Both the position numbers and the translations under genes were made by a program. DNA of 64,000 bases from CAKZQX01 sp034436755. GTDB lineage: Bacteria > Chloroflexota > Chloroflexia > Chloroflexales > Chloroflexaceae. Numbering within the stretch: position 1 is the first letter of the stretch; every line of letters begins with the position of its first letter. The stretch spans positions 22,604 to 86,603 of the forward strand of contig DAOTVB010000248.1 in NCBI GenBank assembly GCA_034436755.1, read 5' to 3'. This document shows, in pieces, positions 31,074-39,790 of this stretch. The notes beneath the pieces are model-generated. The model worked only from the letters and a program-made list of their open reading frames with translations, searched no databases and was not told the DNA's origin.

Positions 31074-32075
31074 ATGCCTACACCAACATCCCTTCCATCC
31101 ACTCCCCAGCGGATCGCCGACGGCATAACCCGCCTGTATGATCCGCTCTCGCAGGCGGTTCTGCCGCTGGTCGATGGCGTATCGCGCAGGTTGCTCTGCT
31201 ACCAGGGTGTTCAGCAACAGAGCCGCCCTGTTGCCGGTATCAACACGAATTTTTACTACACCCCTGGTTGTTCCACGTCTGAAAGGTCTGATCAGGCGAT
31301 GCCGGTGCTGCTGCTGCATGGCATTGCCGACAATGCGCTGACCTGGCTCTGGCAGATTCCCGCGCTACGCAGCATCGGCCCGGTGTACGCGGTTGATCTT
31401 CCCGGTTTTGGGTTGAGCGGCTGCCCGCCGGGACAATCCTATGCTCCATTTGATGATCTCTGCGTTTTTCTCGAAACCTTCCTGGAGCGCGTTATTGGCG
31501 GGCCGGCGCTGGTTGTCGGCAACTCGCTGGGCGGGTGGCTGGCGGTACGGCTGGCATGGACGCTGCCCCACCTGGTACGCGGTCTGGTGCTGATCAATGC
31601 GGGTGGAGCCTGGCTGGAGGGACGTTACTCCTGGGAGCCGTTTGTGGAGATGATCAAGATGCCGGATCTACGTGCGGTGCAGCAGGTCTACCGGCAGATG
31701 TTCGGGCAGGTCTTTTGGAAATGGCCGCTCTACCTGGGCCTGCGCAGTTTTCAGGCGCGATTTCGCTGCCAGGCGGTCAGTCTGTTTGTTAGTGCATTTA
31801 CGGGAGAGGAGTTTCTCCACCCGCAGGATTTACACCATCTGCCGGTGCCTGCGGGTCTGATCTGGGGATTGGCAGACTATTTTTTGCCGGCGGGTTCACA
31901 CGAATTCTTCCAGAAGCATTTGTGGAATGCCCCGCAACTGCAGTTGCCGGGCTGTGGACATCTGCCACAACGCGAACAGCCCCGCCGTGTTAACCAGTTT
32001 ATCCGGACCTTCGCAGCGAAGCCGGGAGTCAGCCTACCGTACGCTCCAGCGGTGGCAGCATCCCATGCTCTGTGA
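31074..32075 (+). CDS. Alpha/beta-fold hydrolase
   Basis: 333 residues. The core begins near residue 78 with VLLLHGIADNALTWLWQIPA (oxyanion HG), followed by VYAVDLPGFGLSG, the nucleophile elbow VVGNSLGGWLA with Ser 151, an acidic residue in LIWGLADYFLP and the catalytic His in GCGHLPQREQP. This is the catalytic triad of haloalkane dehalogenase/epoxide hydrolase/esterase-type hydrolases; the substrate cannot be told. An unusual N-terminal extension of about 75 residues precedes the core (ADGITRLYDPLSQAVLPLVDG and onward) and could be a partner or membrane-surface helix. The 3' end overlaps the opposing HD-GYP gene by 47 bp. A repeat fragment lies just upstream, so the promoter may be partly repeat-derived. 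Confidence 0.85.
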   Translation: MPTPTSLPSTPQRIADGITRLYDPLSQAVLPLVDGVSRRLLCYQGVQQQSRPVAGINTNFYYTPGCSTSERSDQAMPVLLLHGIADNALTWLWQIPALRSIGPVYAVDLPGFGLSGCPPGQSYAPFDDLCVFLETFLERVIGGPALVVGNSLGGWLAVRLAWTLPHLVRGLVLINAGGAWLEGRYSWEPFVEMIKMPDLRAVQQVYRQMFGQVFWKWPLYLGLRSFQARFRCQAVSLFVSAFTGEEFLHPQDLHHLPVPAGLIWGLADYFLPAGSHEFFQKHLWNAPQLQLPGCGHLPQREQPRRVNQFIRTFAAKPGVSLPYAPAVAASHAL

Positions 32076-33084
32076 GCCAGCCGACGAAGATAGCGACAAT
32101 CTCGGGATCCCAGGCGGTTCCGGCCCCGCCCTCCAGCCGTGTGGCGGCCTCGGCATAGCTGATTACCTGATTGTAGGTACGCTGCGTGGTCATGGCATCG
32201 AAGGCATCCACTACCGCCACAATGCGCGCGCCCAGCGGAATAGCTTCACCGGCCAGACCGTCCGGGTAGCCGGTGCCGTCCCAGCGCTCATGGTGCCCAC
32301 GCACAATCGGGCCGACCTTCGCCGCCATCCGCAGGGGCGCAACAATCCGCTCACCGATCAGCGTGTGCTGCTGCATCACCTGGTACTCGGCGGGGGTCAG
32401 CGGGCCATCTTTGCGAATGATCGTCTCATCAATCCCAATTTTGCCGACATCATGCAGGAGTGCGCCATAGCGTAGTGCCGTCAGTTCGGTGTCGGAGAAC
32501 CCCAGGCGTTCACCAATGGTCACAGAGTAGAGCGCCAGGCGCTGAACATGGCCTTCGGTGTAGGCATCACGCGCCTCAACCGTACGCGCCAGAGCGAAGA
32601 TGACATTTTCGGCAGGTTCCAGCGTGTCGTTGCGTCGCTTGACCTGCAACAGCGTGCGAACGCGCAGATCCAGTTCCTGCATGTCAATGGGCTTCTGCAA
32701 ATAGCCTTCCGCTCCGGCCGCAATACTCATCAGTTGCGCCTGCCGGTCGGCGTGTGCAGTGACAATAATGATCGGGATCAGGCGGGTGTCTTCCTGCTGC
32801 TTGAGTTTAGCGCAGATATCCAGTCCACCAATGTCTGGTAAGCGCATGTCAAGGAGGATCAGGTCGGGGCGCTGGCGCGCAACCAGCTCAAGGGCCGCCT
32901 TACCGTTAGTCGCAATAACGCTGCGATAGCCTGACTCGCCCAGCATAGAGGCGAGTACCTCGGCAATGAGTATATGATCATCGACAATAAGAATGTAGCC
33001 GGTATCGTCTTCGGACTGATCCAGGTACGGATTTGCTGCTTCATCGGGGTAACGAAGCGCTCCGTGCCCTGAGAAGTGCTGCAT
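32029..33084 (-). CDS. Response regulator with HD-GYP c-di-GMP phosphodiesterase domain
   Basis: 351 residues from ATG 33084, which has GGAGGGAAAGGGAT just upstream; TTG 33105 is unlikely. The receiver domain (about 29-145) has LIVDDH, phospho-Asp 79 in LILLDMRLPDIGG, and the usual Thr and Lys (IIVTAHADR, YLQKPID). After a short linker, the HD-GYP domain shows GALLHDVGKIGIDE (HD pair) and VRGHHERWDGTGYPDGL (the HHExxDGxGYP form of the GYP motif), then ALLHDVG-type metal ligands and IPLGARIVAVVDAFDAMT. It should hydrolyse c-di-GMP under control of an unlinked kinase. It counters the GGDEF protein at 48.9 kb. The gene ends within the overlapping hydrolase gene on the other strand. Confidence 0.9.
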   Translation of the reverse strand: MQHFSGHGALRYPDEAANPYLDQSEDDTGYILIVDDHILIAEVLASMLGESGYRSVIATNGKAALELVARQRPDLILLDMRLPDIGGLDICAKLKQQEDTRLIPIIIVTAHADRQAQLMSIAAGAEGYLQKPIDMQELDLRVRTLLQVKRRNDTLEPAENVIFALARTVEARDAYTEGHVQRLALYSVTIGERLGFSDTELTALRYGALLHDVGKIGIDETIIRKDGPLTPAEYQVMQQHTLIGERIVAPLRMAAKVGPIVRGHHERWDGTGYPDGLAGEAIPLGARIVAVVDAFDAMTTQRTYNQVISYAEAATRLEGGAGTAWDPEIVAIFVGWLTEHGMLPPLERTVG

Positions 33085-33238
33085 ATCCCTTTCCCTCCAT
33101 GACAAGATCTCAGTTCTTCCCCCCGTCTAACGTCCCCATGCAGTATACAATCGTGTGCTGAATTTTTAATGACAATTGCGCGCGCAACAGCAATAATGAG
33201 GTCATCGGCGTGCCGGCGGCGCGCATTGGATTGAACGA

Positions 33239-35614
33239 TTAACGCCGCCGCTGCGAGTGCCGGTGGGTCTGCGGCGGGCGAACACTACCCGTAAGCCGGG
33301 CAACCATGCGGTGGAGCAGTGGCCGGCGCAGTTGCCGCAGTTCGGGTGCAAAGCTATGTGTATGCATTTCCCGGCGATAACGTTCGCCCACGTATGCCCG
33401 AATGATCCGCGCGATAAACGTCCGCTGACGTGGCAGTGCGCGCACGAGTTCATTACCATACTCAAACGGCGTGGTATGCGCACGCTGCGGTAGACCGGCC
33501 CAGCGCGCCAGTATTCCGAGTTGCGCGTAGGCCGCCGCTGCCGGTCGTAGTCCGTGGAGTTCCCGCCGCCAGCGCAGGAGCAGCAACCAGGCTACCAGTG
33601 CCGGCAATCCGATAACGGCAACGATGATGACACCTGTTCGCCAGAGCCGTGACCAGAATTCCGAACCGGTGGCGGTGACTTCATCGGCCAGCGGTTCATC
33701 GGGGGTAATCGTCGTGTCTTCCTGTTCGATTTCAAGTTCCTCTTCCGGCGCGGGTGGCGTAAACAACTCCTCATTCAGGCCCAGTTCCTCAAACATGTTG
33801 AGTTCGGGCGCGCCGGCAGGACGCAGCGGCAGCGAAGTGTAGCTGGCCGGCGTCGGCTCGAAGCGCTGCCAGCCATAGCCGGGAAAGTAGACTTCCGGCC
33901 AGCTATGCGCAATATTCTCACGCACCACATACGCGCCCCGCTCCGGATCAAACATTCCGTTGGCGTAGCCCTGCACCCAGCGTGCCGGTACATCCAGCGA
34001 GCGCAGCATCATAACCATGGCCGAGGCATAATAGTCGCAGTAACCTTCCTGCTGCTCAAACAGGAAATAGTGAACCGGATCGACATTGGTCGCCGGTCCG
34101 GAGATCGACTCGTTGTAGGGGAAGGTGCGCAGAAAGTCCTGAATGGCGATGGCCTGATCGTAGGGCGTCTCGGCTCCGGCCAGTTGCACAATCTCGCGGG
34201 CCTGGTTTATGGTCTGTGGCGTAATGGTGCCGGGCATTTGCAGATAGCGCTGGCGCACCCAGTCGGGGTAGTCCGTTCCGGCCTGGCGCAGGCCGGCGAC
34301 ATCGGCGACCGAAACCAGGGCGGTCACGGTGTAGACCTTCGCGGCCCGGAGCGGCTCTTGCGAAATAATAATCGCCATATCATCAAAATTGGGCTGCAGC
34401 CGGTTCTGCACCACCTTGTAGTCATGCTCAATCAGCGTGGGCAGACTCAAGCGCACCGCCTGCCCACCGACCATAACAAAATCGTCCTTACGATTCTGGG
34501 CCAACTCCATGGTCTGGGTCACCAGCGTGCGCCCCTGGATATCCTCCGGCATGATGGTCGTGTCGGGGGCCAGGGCGGTACGCGCGGCCTCGCGTGTGCT
34601 TAGATCCAGCAGGGCGCGGGCCTGCTCGCCGGTGGTATTTTGCCAGCCCGCTCTGGTATATTTGTCGAAGGCCACCGCGCGCCAGTAGTCCGGGCGGGTC
34701 GCGGTGACATACATAACCACATCATTGCCCAGTGAACGCGCGCCGCCAAGCGCCGAACTACGTGCGGTGAAGCTGCTGCCACTGGTCCCCGCCGGCGAGT
34801 TGATCGTACTGAAAGCGTCTTCCCAACTCTCACGCACTCGGACAAAGGGCTGCTTCATCGTCTCCCAGGTCTGTTCGGCCTGTTCGTGCGTTACGCCACT
34901 CGGCAGCAGACTGGTTGCAAACATCACAATGCCGCAGAAGAAAGCGGCGGTGGAGACAACCCGCAGGGGCAGAAACTCGGGGTACTCGATATCCTGAGCC
35001 AGCCACTGCTCCTGGCGGGACATCACATTATGGTAGACCAGCAAGAGTAGGGCGCTGGTAAAAAAGACAAAAAAGAGTTCGGTTGGCTTGGGAAAGGCGT
35101 AGGTGTAGTTGACCAGGATAACACAGGCGTTGATTAAGATGGCCCACCAGGTCCATCCCCGGCGAAAAATAAACCAGGCCGAGGCGTACCCTAGTATCCA
35201 GCTCAGGAGCGCCAGAGCGGTGATGAAAAGCACAATATCTTCACCCCGTCCGCCATTGGCGAGTACCCGCAACCAGATGATCGTGTCGATGAGCAGTTCG
35301 GTAGCCTGGTCGCGCCAGGTGTTCAGGCGTTGGTCAAGCAGCGGCCCCACCTGATGCACCGTCCAGGTAAGACAGAGCGCCATGCTGAGCAGATGGGCCA
35401 GCCAGGGCGGCAGCCAGTGAGTACGAGCAAAGAGCGCGCCGGTAAACAGCGCGACGACAACAACCGGAATCAAGACCTCCAGATCGCTGGCCCAGCGTGC
35501 TACAACCACGCTACGCACCACGGCCCAGATCATTATCAGGCTCAACAGCACGCCCGGCAGTACATTTAGTTCGTTGCGCCAGGTCCGCTGCGAGGCGGGA
35601 ATTGACTGTATCAT
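33239..35614 (-). CDS. Membrane transglutaminase-like protein (TgpA/DUF3488 family)
   Basis: About 791 residues from ATG 35614 (MIQSIPASQ); TTG 35620 is less likely. The first ~225 residues hold five or six membrane helices (LPGVLLSLIMIWAVV, VVVALFTGALFA, WAILINACVILVNYTYAF and others). The outside part contains the transglutaminase core, with Cys in EGYCDYYASAMVMMLRSL, His in ENIAHSWPEVYFPGYGW and an acidic residue in RFEPTPASYTSL (Glu where Asp is commoner). A helix near residue 635 (TGVIIVAVIGLPALVAWLLL) leads to a cytoplasmic tail that resembles DUF4129. The family is known in Pseudomonas and Actinobacteria and often neighbours MoxR/DUF58 genes; none is here. Protein crosslinking or proteolysis of the cell envelope is likely. 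Transcribed towards the HD-GYP gene. Confidence 0.88.
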   Translation of the reverse strand: MIQSIPASQRTWRNELNVLPGVLLSLIMIWAVVRSVVVARWASDLEVLIPVVVVALFTGALFARTHWLPPWLAHLLSMALCLTWTVHQVGPLLDQRLNTWRDQATELLIDTIIWLRVLANGGRGEDIVLFITALALLSWILGYASAWFIFRRGWTWWAILINACVILVNYTYAFPKPTELFFVFFTSALLLLVYHNVMSRQEQWLAQDIEYPEFLPLRVVSTAAFFCGIVMFATSLLPSGVTHEQAEQTWETMKQPFVRVRESWEDAFSTINSPAGTSGSSFTARSSALGGARSLGNDVVMYVTATRPDYWRAVAFDKYTRAGWQNTTGEQARALLDLSTREAARTALAPDTTIMPEDIQGRTLVTQTMELAQNRKDDFVMVGGQAVRLSLPTLIEHDYKVVQNRLQPNFDDMAIIISQEPLRAAKVYTVTALVSVADVAGLRQAGTDYPDWVRQRYLQMPGTITPQTINQAREIVQLAGAETPYDQAIAIQDFLRTFPYNESISGPATNVDPVHYFLFEQQEGYCDYYASAMVMMLRSLDVPARWVQGYANGMFDPERGAYVVRENIAHSWPEVYFPGYGWQRFEPTPASYTSLPLRPAGAPELNMFEELGLNEELFTPPAPEEELEIEQEDTTITPDEPLADEVTATGSEFWSRLWRTGVIIVAVIGLPALVAWLLLLRWRRELHGLRPAAAAYAQLGILARWAGLPQRAHTTPFEYGNELVRALPRQRTFIARIIRAYVGERYRREMHTHSFAPELRQLRRPLLHRMVARLTGSVRPPQTHRHSQRRR

Positions 35615-35641
35615 ATGCAACTCTTCTACCAGGTTAGCGTC

Positions 35642-36418
35642 TCACATGCGCAAGATCTGCCTGGCGTTGGCCCAGACTGCCTGCGTCAGTTTTTCAAGTG
35701 GAAGTTCGCGTAGTTCCGCAATACGTTCTGCAACCAACCGGACCCGGGCAGGCTCGTTCCGCTTCCCGCGCATGGGATGCGGGCTGAGGTAAGGACTGTC
35801 GGTTTCCGTAAGAATTCGGTCGAGTGGCGCGCGCTGAGCTACCTCGTGCAGGTCATGGGCCTTGCGAAACGTAACCGGCCCGGAAAACGAGAGCATAAAC
35901 CCGACATCAAGACAGGCGGCGGCATAGTCCCACCCACCGGAGAATGAGTGCATAATGCCCGGCTGCCCCTGCGCGGCGTTCTGCAGGATGCGCACGGTAT
36001 CGGCTTCGGCGTCACGGCTATGAATAACTACCGGCAGATCCAGTTCGCGTGCCAGGGTCAGTTGTGCGCGAAAGAATTCTTCTTGTTGCGTATGCGGCGC
36101 ATGATCCCAGTAGTAATCCAGGCCAATCTCGCCAATAGCAACGGCTTTGGGATGTGCGGCCAGCGTGCGCACCTGCGCCAACCAGTCGGGCGGAGCCTCG
36201 TGTGCATAGTTTGGCTGAATACCGACAACCGCGTAGATGTGGGTATGTTGCTCAGCCAGCGTCAGTGCTGCGCGGCTCGACGGCAGATCGTAGCCAATTT
36301 CGATAATCCGGGCAACACCCGCAGCGGCAGCACGCTCCAGCACGGCGGTGCGGTCATCATTGAACGCCGCGTGGTGCAGATGGGCGTGTGTATCAATGAA
36401 ACAGACTTCAGGTTGCAT
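35642..36418 (-). CDS. tatD: TatD-family metal-dependent deoxyribonuclease
   Basis: 258 residues from ATG 36418. TatD enzymes are amidohydrolase-fold, metal-dependent nucleases for DNA repair or clearance. The metal ligands are readable: FIDTHAHLHH at the start, AIGEIGLDYYWDH (Glu and Asp region), PVVIHSRDAEADT, IMHSFSGGWDYA and LTETDSPYLSPHPMRGK. No Shine-Dalgarno precedes the ATG; instead a TGC-TACAAT extended -10 ends 6 nt before the start, so the message may be leaderless. The open frame runs up to 36478 but that would lie upstream of the promoter. It is transcribed away from the Trk gene at 36596 and towards the transglutaminase gene 27 bp away, which may be co-transcribed. Confidence 0.93.
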   Translation of the reverse strand: MQPEVCFIDTHAHLHHAAFNDDRTAVLERAAAAGVARIIEIGYDLPSSRAALTLAEQHTHIYAVVGIQPNYAHEAPPDWLAQVRTLAAHPKAVAIGEIGLDYYWDHAPHTQQEEFFRAQLTLARELDLPVVIHSRDAEADTVRILQNAAQGQPGIMHSFSGGWDYAAACLDVGFMLSFSGPVTFRKAHDLHEVAQRAPLDRILTETDSPYLSPHPMRGKRNEPARVRLVAERIAELRELPLEKLTQAVWANARQILRM

Positions 36419-36424
36419 GTCGGC

Positions 36425-36433
36425 ATTGTAGCA
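36425..36433 (-). promoter_or_regulatory. Extended -10 promoter giving a leaderless tatD message
   Basis: On the minus strand, TGC then TACAAT (TACAAT at 36425-36430) ends six bases before ATG 36418. The expected start falls on or next to the A of the ATG, and no ribosome site is present, both signs of leaderless translation. Confidence 0.5.
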
Positions 36434-36595
36434 CACTCTGAGATCTGCTATGGTGCATAATTGCGAAGAGATGTACAATAGAGCCCATATTTATCTGATA
36501 GGAATGCTGCGAGTGAGTTGCGACTCCGGGCACACCGCCGCCGCGTTCCAGCATCGGCTACAAACAATCATTTGGACATAATGCGAGGAAGAGGA

Positions 36596-37264
36596 ATGCC
36601 ACGTCGGAATGGAAGACGCGAGTTTGCGGTTATTGGCCTTGGTCGGTTTGGTACAAGTCTTGCACTGACGCTGACTGACCGGGGCTTCAACGTGTTGGGG
36701 ATTGATCGTGATCCGGAGATTGTCCAGCGCCTCTCCGAGGGGTGTACCCAGGCGGTTTCCCTGGACGCAACCGACGAAGATGCGCTGCGTGCTGTCGATA
36801 TTACCTCCTTTGATACTGTCGTCGTGGCAATCGGCAGCAACTTTGAGGCGAACTTAATGACCACAGTTGCGCTCAAGAGCCTGGGGGTGCGGAATGTTGT
36901 CTGCAAGGCATTGACTGAGCGCCAGCGCACGATCCTCCAGCGCATCGGCGCGGATCGGGTGGTGCTGCCGGAGCATGAAGCCGGTCGCCGCCTGGCAAAA
37001 ACCCTGACCACCCCCGCCGTTCTGGATCATCTGGAACTGGAGCCGGGCTTTAGTATTACGGAGTTGCGGGTGCCCAAGTCGATGGTCGGGCATACGCTGA
37101 TCGAGACGGATCTGCGCCGCCGCTTCGGGATCACCGTGCTGGCGGTCAAGCGCGGACCGGCCCTGACCATTACGCCATCGACCAACTATACTTTTGATGA
37201 AGAAGATCTGCTGGTGGTCATCGGGGCCGATGAGAGTATCGAACGTTTGAATGACCTGTTGTAA
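36596..37264 (+). CDS. Potassium uptake regulatory subunit TrkA/KtrA-like
   Basis: 222 residues from ATG 36596 (MPRRNGRREFAVIGLGRFGT), chosen because GAGGAAGAGG lies immediately upstream; earlier ATG 36581 is also possible. RCK_N domain (about 10-130) starts with the Rossmann loop FAVIGLGRFGTSLALTL, an NAD(H)- or ATP-binding signature, with GIDRDPEIVQRL after it, and contains KALTERQRTILQRIGADRVV. RCK_C (about 140-222, FSITELRVPKSMVGHTLIE) binds a second nucleotide or ion. It gates the membrane subunit encoded 22 bp downstream, forming a Ktr-type potassium or sodium-coupled uptake system. Single-RCK pairs like this are closer to KtrA than to two-RCK E. coli TrkA. Confidence 0.9.
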   Translation: MPRRNGRREFAVIGLGRFGTSLALTLTDRGFNVLGIDRDPEIVQRLSEGCTQAVSLDATDEDALRAVDITSFDTVVVAIGSNFEANLMTTVALKSLGVRNVVCKALTERQRTILQRIGADRVVLPEHEAGRRLAKTLTTPAVLDHLELEPGFSITELRVPKSMVGHTLIETDLRRRFGITVLAVKRGPALTITPSTNYTFDEEDLLVVIGADESIERLNDLL

Positions 37265-37286
37265 GCCAATCAATTGAAAAACGACT

Positions 37287-38684
37287 ATGAAACTGCCACT
37301 GCGCGACCAGGCGCGCACGGTTCAGCAGCGCGCGCGTTCGCGCCGGCAGCCGCGCCGCCCCTTTCCGACGGCATTCCGGTTGATTGGTGGGCTATTGCTC
37401 CTGGTCATCGCCGGTACTATTTTACTGTTGCTGCCTGGTGTTGGCACCACCCGCCGCCTCGAGATCAATGAGGCGGCCTTTACTGCTACCTCGGCCCTGA
37501 GCGTTACCGGGCTGTCGATTATTACGCCGGTGCGTGATCTCACGCTGTTGGGGCAGATTATTCTGCTCTGCCTGATCCAGATTGGCGGGGTCGGCTTTAT
37601 GGTGGGCGCGGTGATCATCTTTCGTCTGCTGGGACGGCGGGTGTCGCTGCTGGATCGGCTGGCGCTCTCCGACTCGCTGGGGCTGATTGTGCCCGGAGCC
37701 ATCCTGCGCCTGACCCGACAGGTTGTTGTGACGGTCTTTGCAATTGAGGGCTGTGGTGCGCTGCTGCTCTGGTGGAACTGGCGCGATCAACTCGGCGGTG
37801 GGCGCGCAGTCTTCTACGCTATCTTTCACGCGGTCTCGGCCTTCTGTAATGCCGGGTTTGATCTCTTCACCGGCCTGCCGGACTATCCGACCGGCATACC
37901 CAAGGATGATGCGACCCTGATCATTATGGGGGCATTGATCTTCCTGGGTGGGCTGGGCATCCCGGTCCTGGCCGATTTTCTGACCTGGCCGCGTCTGCAT
38001 CGGATCACGCTGCATACCCGGATTACGGTAGTCGTTGTCATTGTGCTGGTCTGTGCCGGGGGGATTGGGATGTTCCTGGGGGAGAGCCAGCCGCATGCGC
38101 TGCTCTCCACGGTTCCCTGGCCGCGCCGGTTGCTGATTACCTTTTTTCAGTCGATTTCGGCGCGCACGGCCGGGTTTGCCGGGGTGGCGGGGATTGAACT
38201 GCTCACGCCGGCCAGCCAGTTTTTGCTGCTCGGTCTGATGTTTATCGGCTGTGCCCCGGCTTCGATGGGTGGTGGCATTACCACCGGCACCTTTGCCGTG
38301 CTGACGCTGGCGCTGTGGGGGTATGCGCGCGGGTTGCCCAGTGCGCAGGTGGGCGGGCGTACGATTGCGGTCTGGATGGTGCGCAAGGCGGCGGCGGTGC
38401 TGACGATTGCGGTGTTTGTGATCCAGACGGCGACCTGGCTGATCCTGATGACCCACGATGCAGCCCTGTCCGATGTGCTGTTTGAGGTTATCTCGGCATT
38501 TGCGACCTGTGGGCTAACCCTGGACTTTACCGATGATCTGAATCTCTTTGGGCAGATTGTGATTATGTTTGTGATGGCCTGGGGCCGCCTGGGAGCGCTG
38601 ACGGTGATTCTGGCGCTGGCCCAGACGCAGCAGCGTGCAACCCAGCCCGTTACCTATCCCGAGGAACAGATTTTGATTGGGTAG
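37287..38684 (+). CDS. Potassium transporter membrane subunit TrkH/KtrB-like
   Basis: 465 residues. The N-terminal RQPRRPFPTAFRLIGG tail is followed by about ten membrane helices arranged as four M1-P-M2 repeats; the pore loops are visible as TATSALSVTGLSI, HAVSAFCNAGFDLF, FQSISARTAGFAGV and FEVISAFATCGLTLDF, each with the conserved Gly (TVTGL, CNAGF, RTAGF, ATCGL) that marks the selectivity filter of SKT proteins. It imports K+ across the cytoplasmic membrane with the RCK partner encoded 22 bp upstream. The length and weak N-terminal extension fit KtrB better than TrkH. ATG 37287 has a weak ribosome site (GAAAAACGACT). The gene ends directly in a GGGGTTA repeat. Confidence 0.92.
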   Translation: MKLPLRDQARTVQQRARSRRQPRRPFPTAFRLIGGLLLLVIAGTILLLLPGVGTTRRLEINEAAFTATSALSVTGLSIITPVRDLTLLGQIILLCLIQIGGVGFMVGAVIIFRLLGRRVSLLDRLALSDSLGLIVPGAILRLTRQVVVTVFAIEGCGALLLWWNWRDQLGGGRAVFYAIFHAVSAFCNAGFDLFTGLPDYPTGIPKDDATLIIMGALIFLGGLGIPVLADFLTWPRLHRITLHTRITVVVVIVLVCAGGIGMFLGESQPHALLSTVPWPRRLLITFFQSISARTAGFAGVAGIELLTPASQFLLLGLMFIGCAPASMGGGITTGTFAVLTLALWGYARGLPSAQVGGRTIAVWMVRKAAAVLTIAVFVIQTATWLILMTHDAALSDVLFEVISAFATCGLTLDFTDDLNLFGQIVIMFVMAWGRLGALTVILALAQTQQRATQPVTYPEEQILIG

Positions 38685-38711
38685 GGGTTAGGGGTTAGGG
38701 GTTAGGGATTA
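38685..38711 (+). repeat. GGGGTTA heptamer tandem repeat
   Basis: GGGTTAG units are repeated about 3.5 times immediately after the transporter stop. A related CCCTAACC/CCGTAACCC string occurs at 62396-62430 in the opposite orientation at the end of another gene. Such telomere-like repeats in intergenic DNA could form G-quadruplexes. The gap 38712-38840 shows nothing else. Confidence 0.7.
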
Positions 38712-38840
38712 TTTCGGTGGTGTGAATATGGGTTCTTTGGTAGTGCCTGGGGATAGCCCGGTTCGCGGCGCTGCTGGGGTAGCCCGGCGCAGCGCTACCC
38801 GACAACATTTTTTATACTTATCTTCTGTTTATCTGTTTTT

Positions 38841-38921
38841 CTATATCCACGCGAGGACCAGCAGGACTGCCGCTGCGATACTTCGGGTTGTTGATCCTGC
38901 TCCAGTGTAATGGTTCGCCAC
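38841..38921 (-). pseudogene. 5' remnant of a third lipoprotein paralogue
   Basis: Start GTG 38921 follows TAAGGAGGATGCGCG, an excellent ribosome site. The first 25 codons closely match the signal peptide of the gene at 39598 (TTRSIAAAVLLVLAWI against TTRSIAAALLLVLAWI), then a TAG at 38841 closes the frame where its paralogue reads ATA TTA AGT. It lies in the 270-bp duplicated block 38844-39113, whose other copy is 39521-39790. So the leftmost member of a tandem lipoprotein array has been cut to its leader. It is not expected to give a product. Confidence 0.7.
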
Positions 38922-39113
38922 CGCGCATCCTCCTTATCGGGACAGCGCGCCGGTTCGGGGCGCGCTGCCCCATGCAATGGCTATGGTTCGGGATAAGGTG
39001 GCTCCTCCCACTGTCGCGTCTCAACATTAAAGACGAACGGGGTGCCATCTGCCGCTTCCAGCGTGAAGCGGGGTGGGTTTGCCGCGATAATCGTTACGGC
39101 CCCGTGTTCGGTT
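38844..39113. repeat. 270-bp direct duplication, left copy (partner 39521-39790)
   Basis: The two blocks keep a constant offset of 677 bp with no insertions or deletions. The segment covering the downstream part is nearly identical, while about 75 bp at the 5' leader side carry several substitutions. Each block contains, on the minus strand, the 3' end of one lipoprotein gene plus the ribosome site and signal peptide of the next. This is a signature of tandem duplication with recent gene conversion. Confidence 0.85.
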
Positions 39114-39598
39114 GGCGTCGTTGTCGCAAACGAGTCTGCCACATCGGGTTCGTTGAGAATGGCGGTATAGAACCCCACCGTGCCCTGGGCCGGATTAGCT
39201 GTATCGGCACCAGCCACGAAGAAGAAGTACTCATTCCCCTCAAGGTCAGCCCAGCAATTGGTCTCGCTGATGCGGTTAGTGAAGGTGAGAGTATCACAAT
39301 GCTCTCGAAATCCAGTTGGAGGAACAGAGGTAGGTTGGTCCGTTGGTAACGCCCGCAGGGTTACAGAGGTTGGGCGGGCGGCCGCCGTCTGAAGTTCTTG
39401 TGCCATCCGTTCATCGATAGCCTGCTGTGTCTGGTCAAGCGATGAGAGCGTCGGAGTACCATCAATTGGATACGCCTGACTCACCGGCGCGGCACTATCT
39501 GGGCTACTACACCCACTTAATATCCACGCGAGGACTAGCAGGAGTGCCGCTGCGATACTTCGGGTTGTTGGTCCTGCTCCGGTGTGACGGTTCCCCAC
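38981..39598 (-). CDS. Lipoprotein, paralogue 1 of a tandem pair
   Basis: 205 residues from GTG 39598, which follows TAAGGAGGATGCGCG (strong ribosome site). A positively charged N-terminus and hydrophobic core end in the lipobox ILSGCS, giving a lipidated Cys. A Ser/Pro/Thr-rich tether (SSPDSAAPVSQAYPIDGTPT) leads to a folded domain with CDTLTFTNRISETNCWADLE (a Cys pair likely forming a disulfide), NEYFFFVAGADTANPAQG and GAVTIIAANPPRFTLEAADG. The last 40-odd residues are identical to the neighbour at 39658, and the DNA there is nearly identical too. No function could be recognised; the protein is expected on the outer face of the membrane. Confidence 0.8.
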   Translation of the reverse strand: MGNRHTGAGPTTRSIAAALLLVLAWILSGCSSPDSAAPVSQAYPIDGTPTLSSLDQTQQAIDERMAQELQTAAARPTSVTLRALPTDQPTSVPPTGFREHCDTLTFTNRISETNCWADLEGNEYFFFVAGADTANPAQGTVGFYTAILNEPDVADSFATTTPTEHGAVTIIAANPPRFTLEAADGTPFVFNVETRQWEEPPYPEP

Positions 39599-39790
39599 CG
39601 CGCATCCTCCTTATCGGGACAGCGCGCCGGTTCGGGGCGCGCTGCCCCATGCAATGGCTATGGTTCGGGATAAGGTGGCTCCTCCCACTGTCGCGTCTCA
39701 ACATTAAAAACGAACGGGGTGCCATCTGCCGCTTCCAGCGTGAAGCGGGGTGGGTTTGCCGCGATAATCGTTACGGCCCCGTGTTCGGTT
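39521..39790. repeat. 270-bp direct duplication, right copy (partner 38844-39113)
   Basis: Right-hand member of the duplication described at 38844. Here the leader belongs to the intact lipoprotein gene at 39598 and the C-terminal end belongs to the gene at 39658. Confidence 0.85.

Noticed and set aside
38722..38910. 62-codon rightward frame after the potassium transporter
   Set aside because: No ribosome site, no domain, and it overlaps the leader remnant of the lipoprotein array on the other strand.
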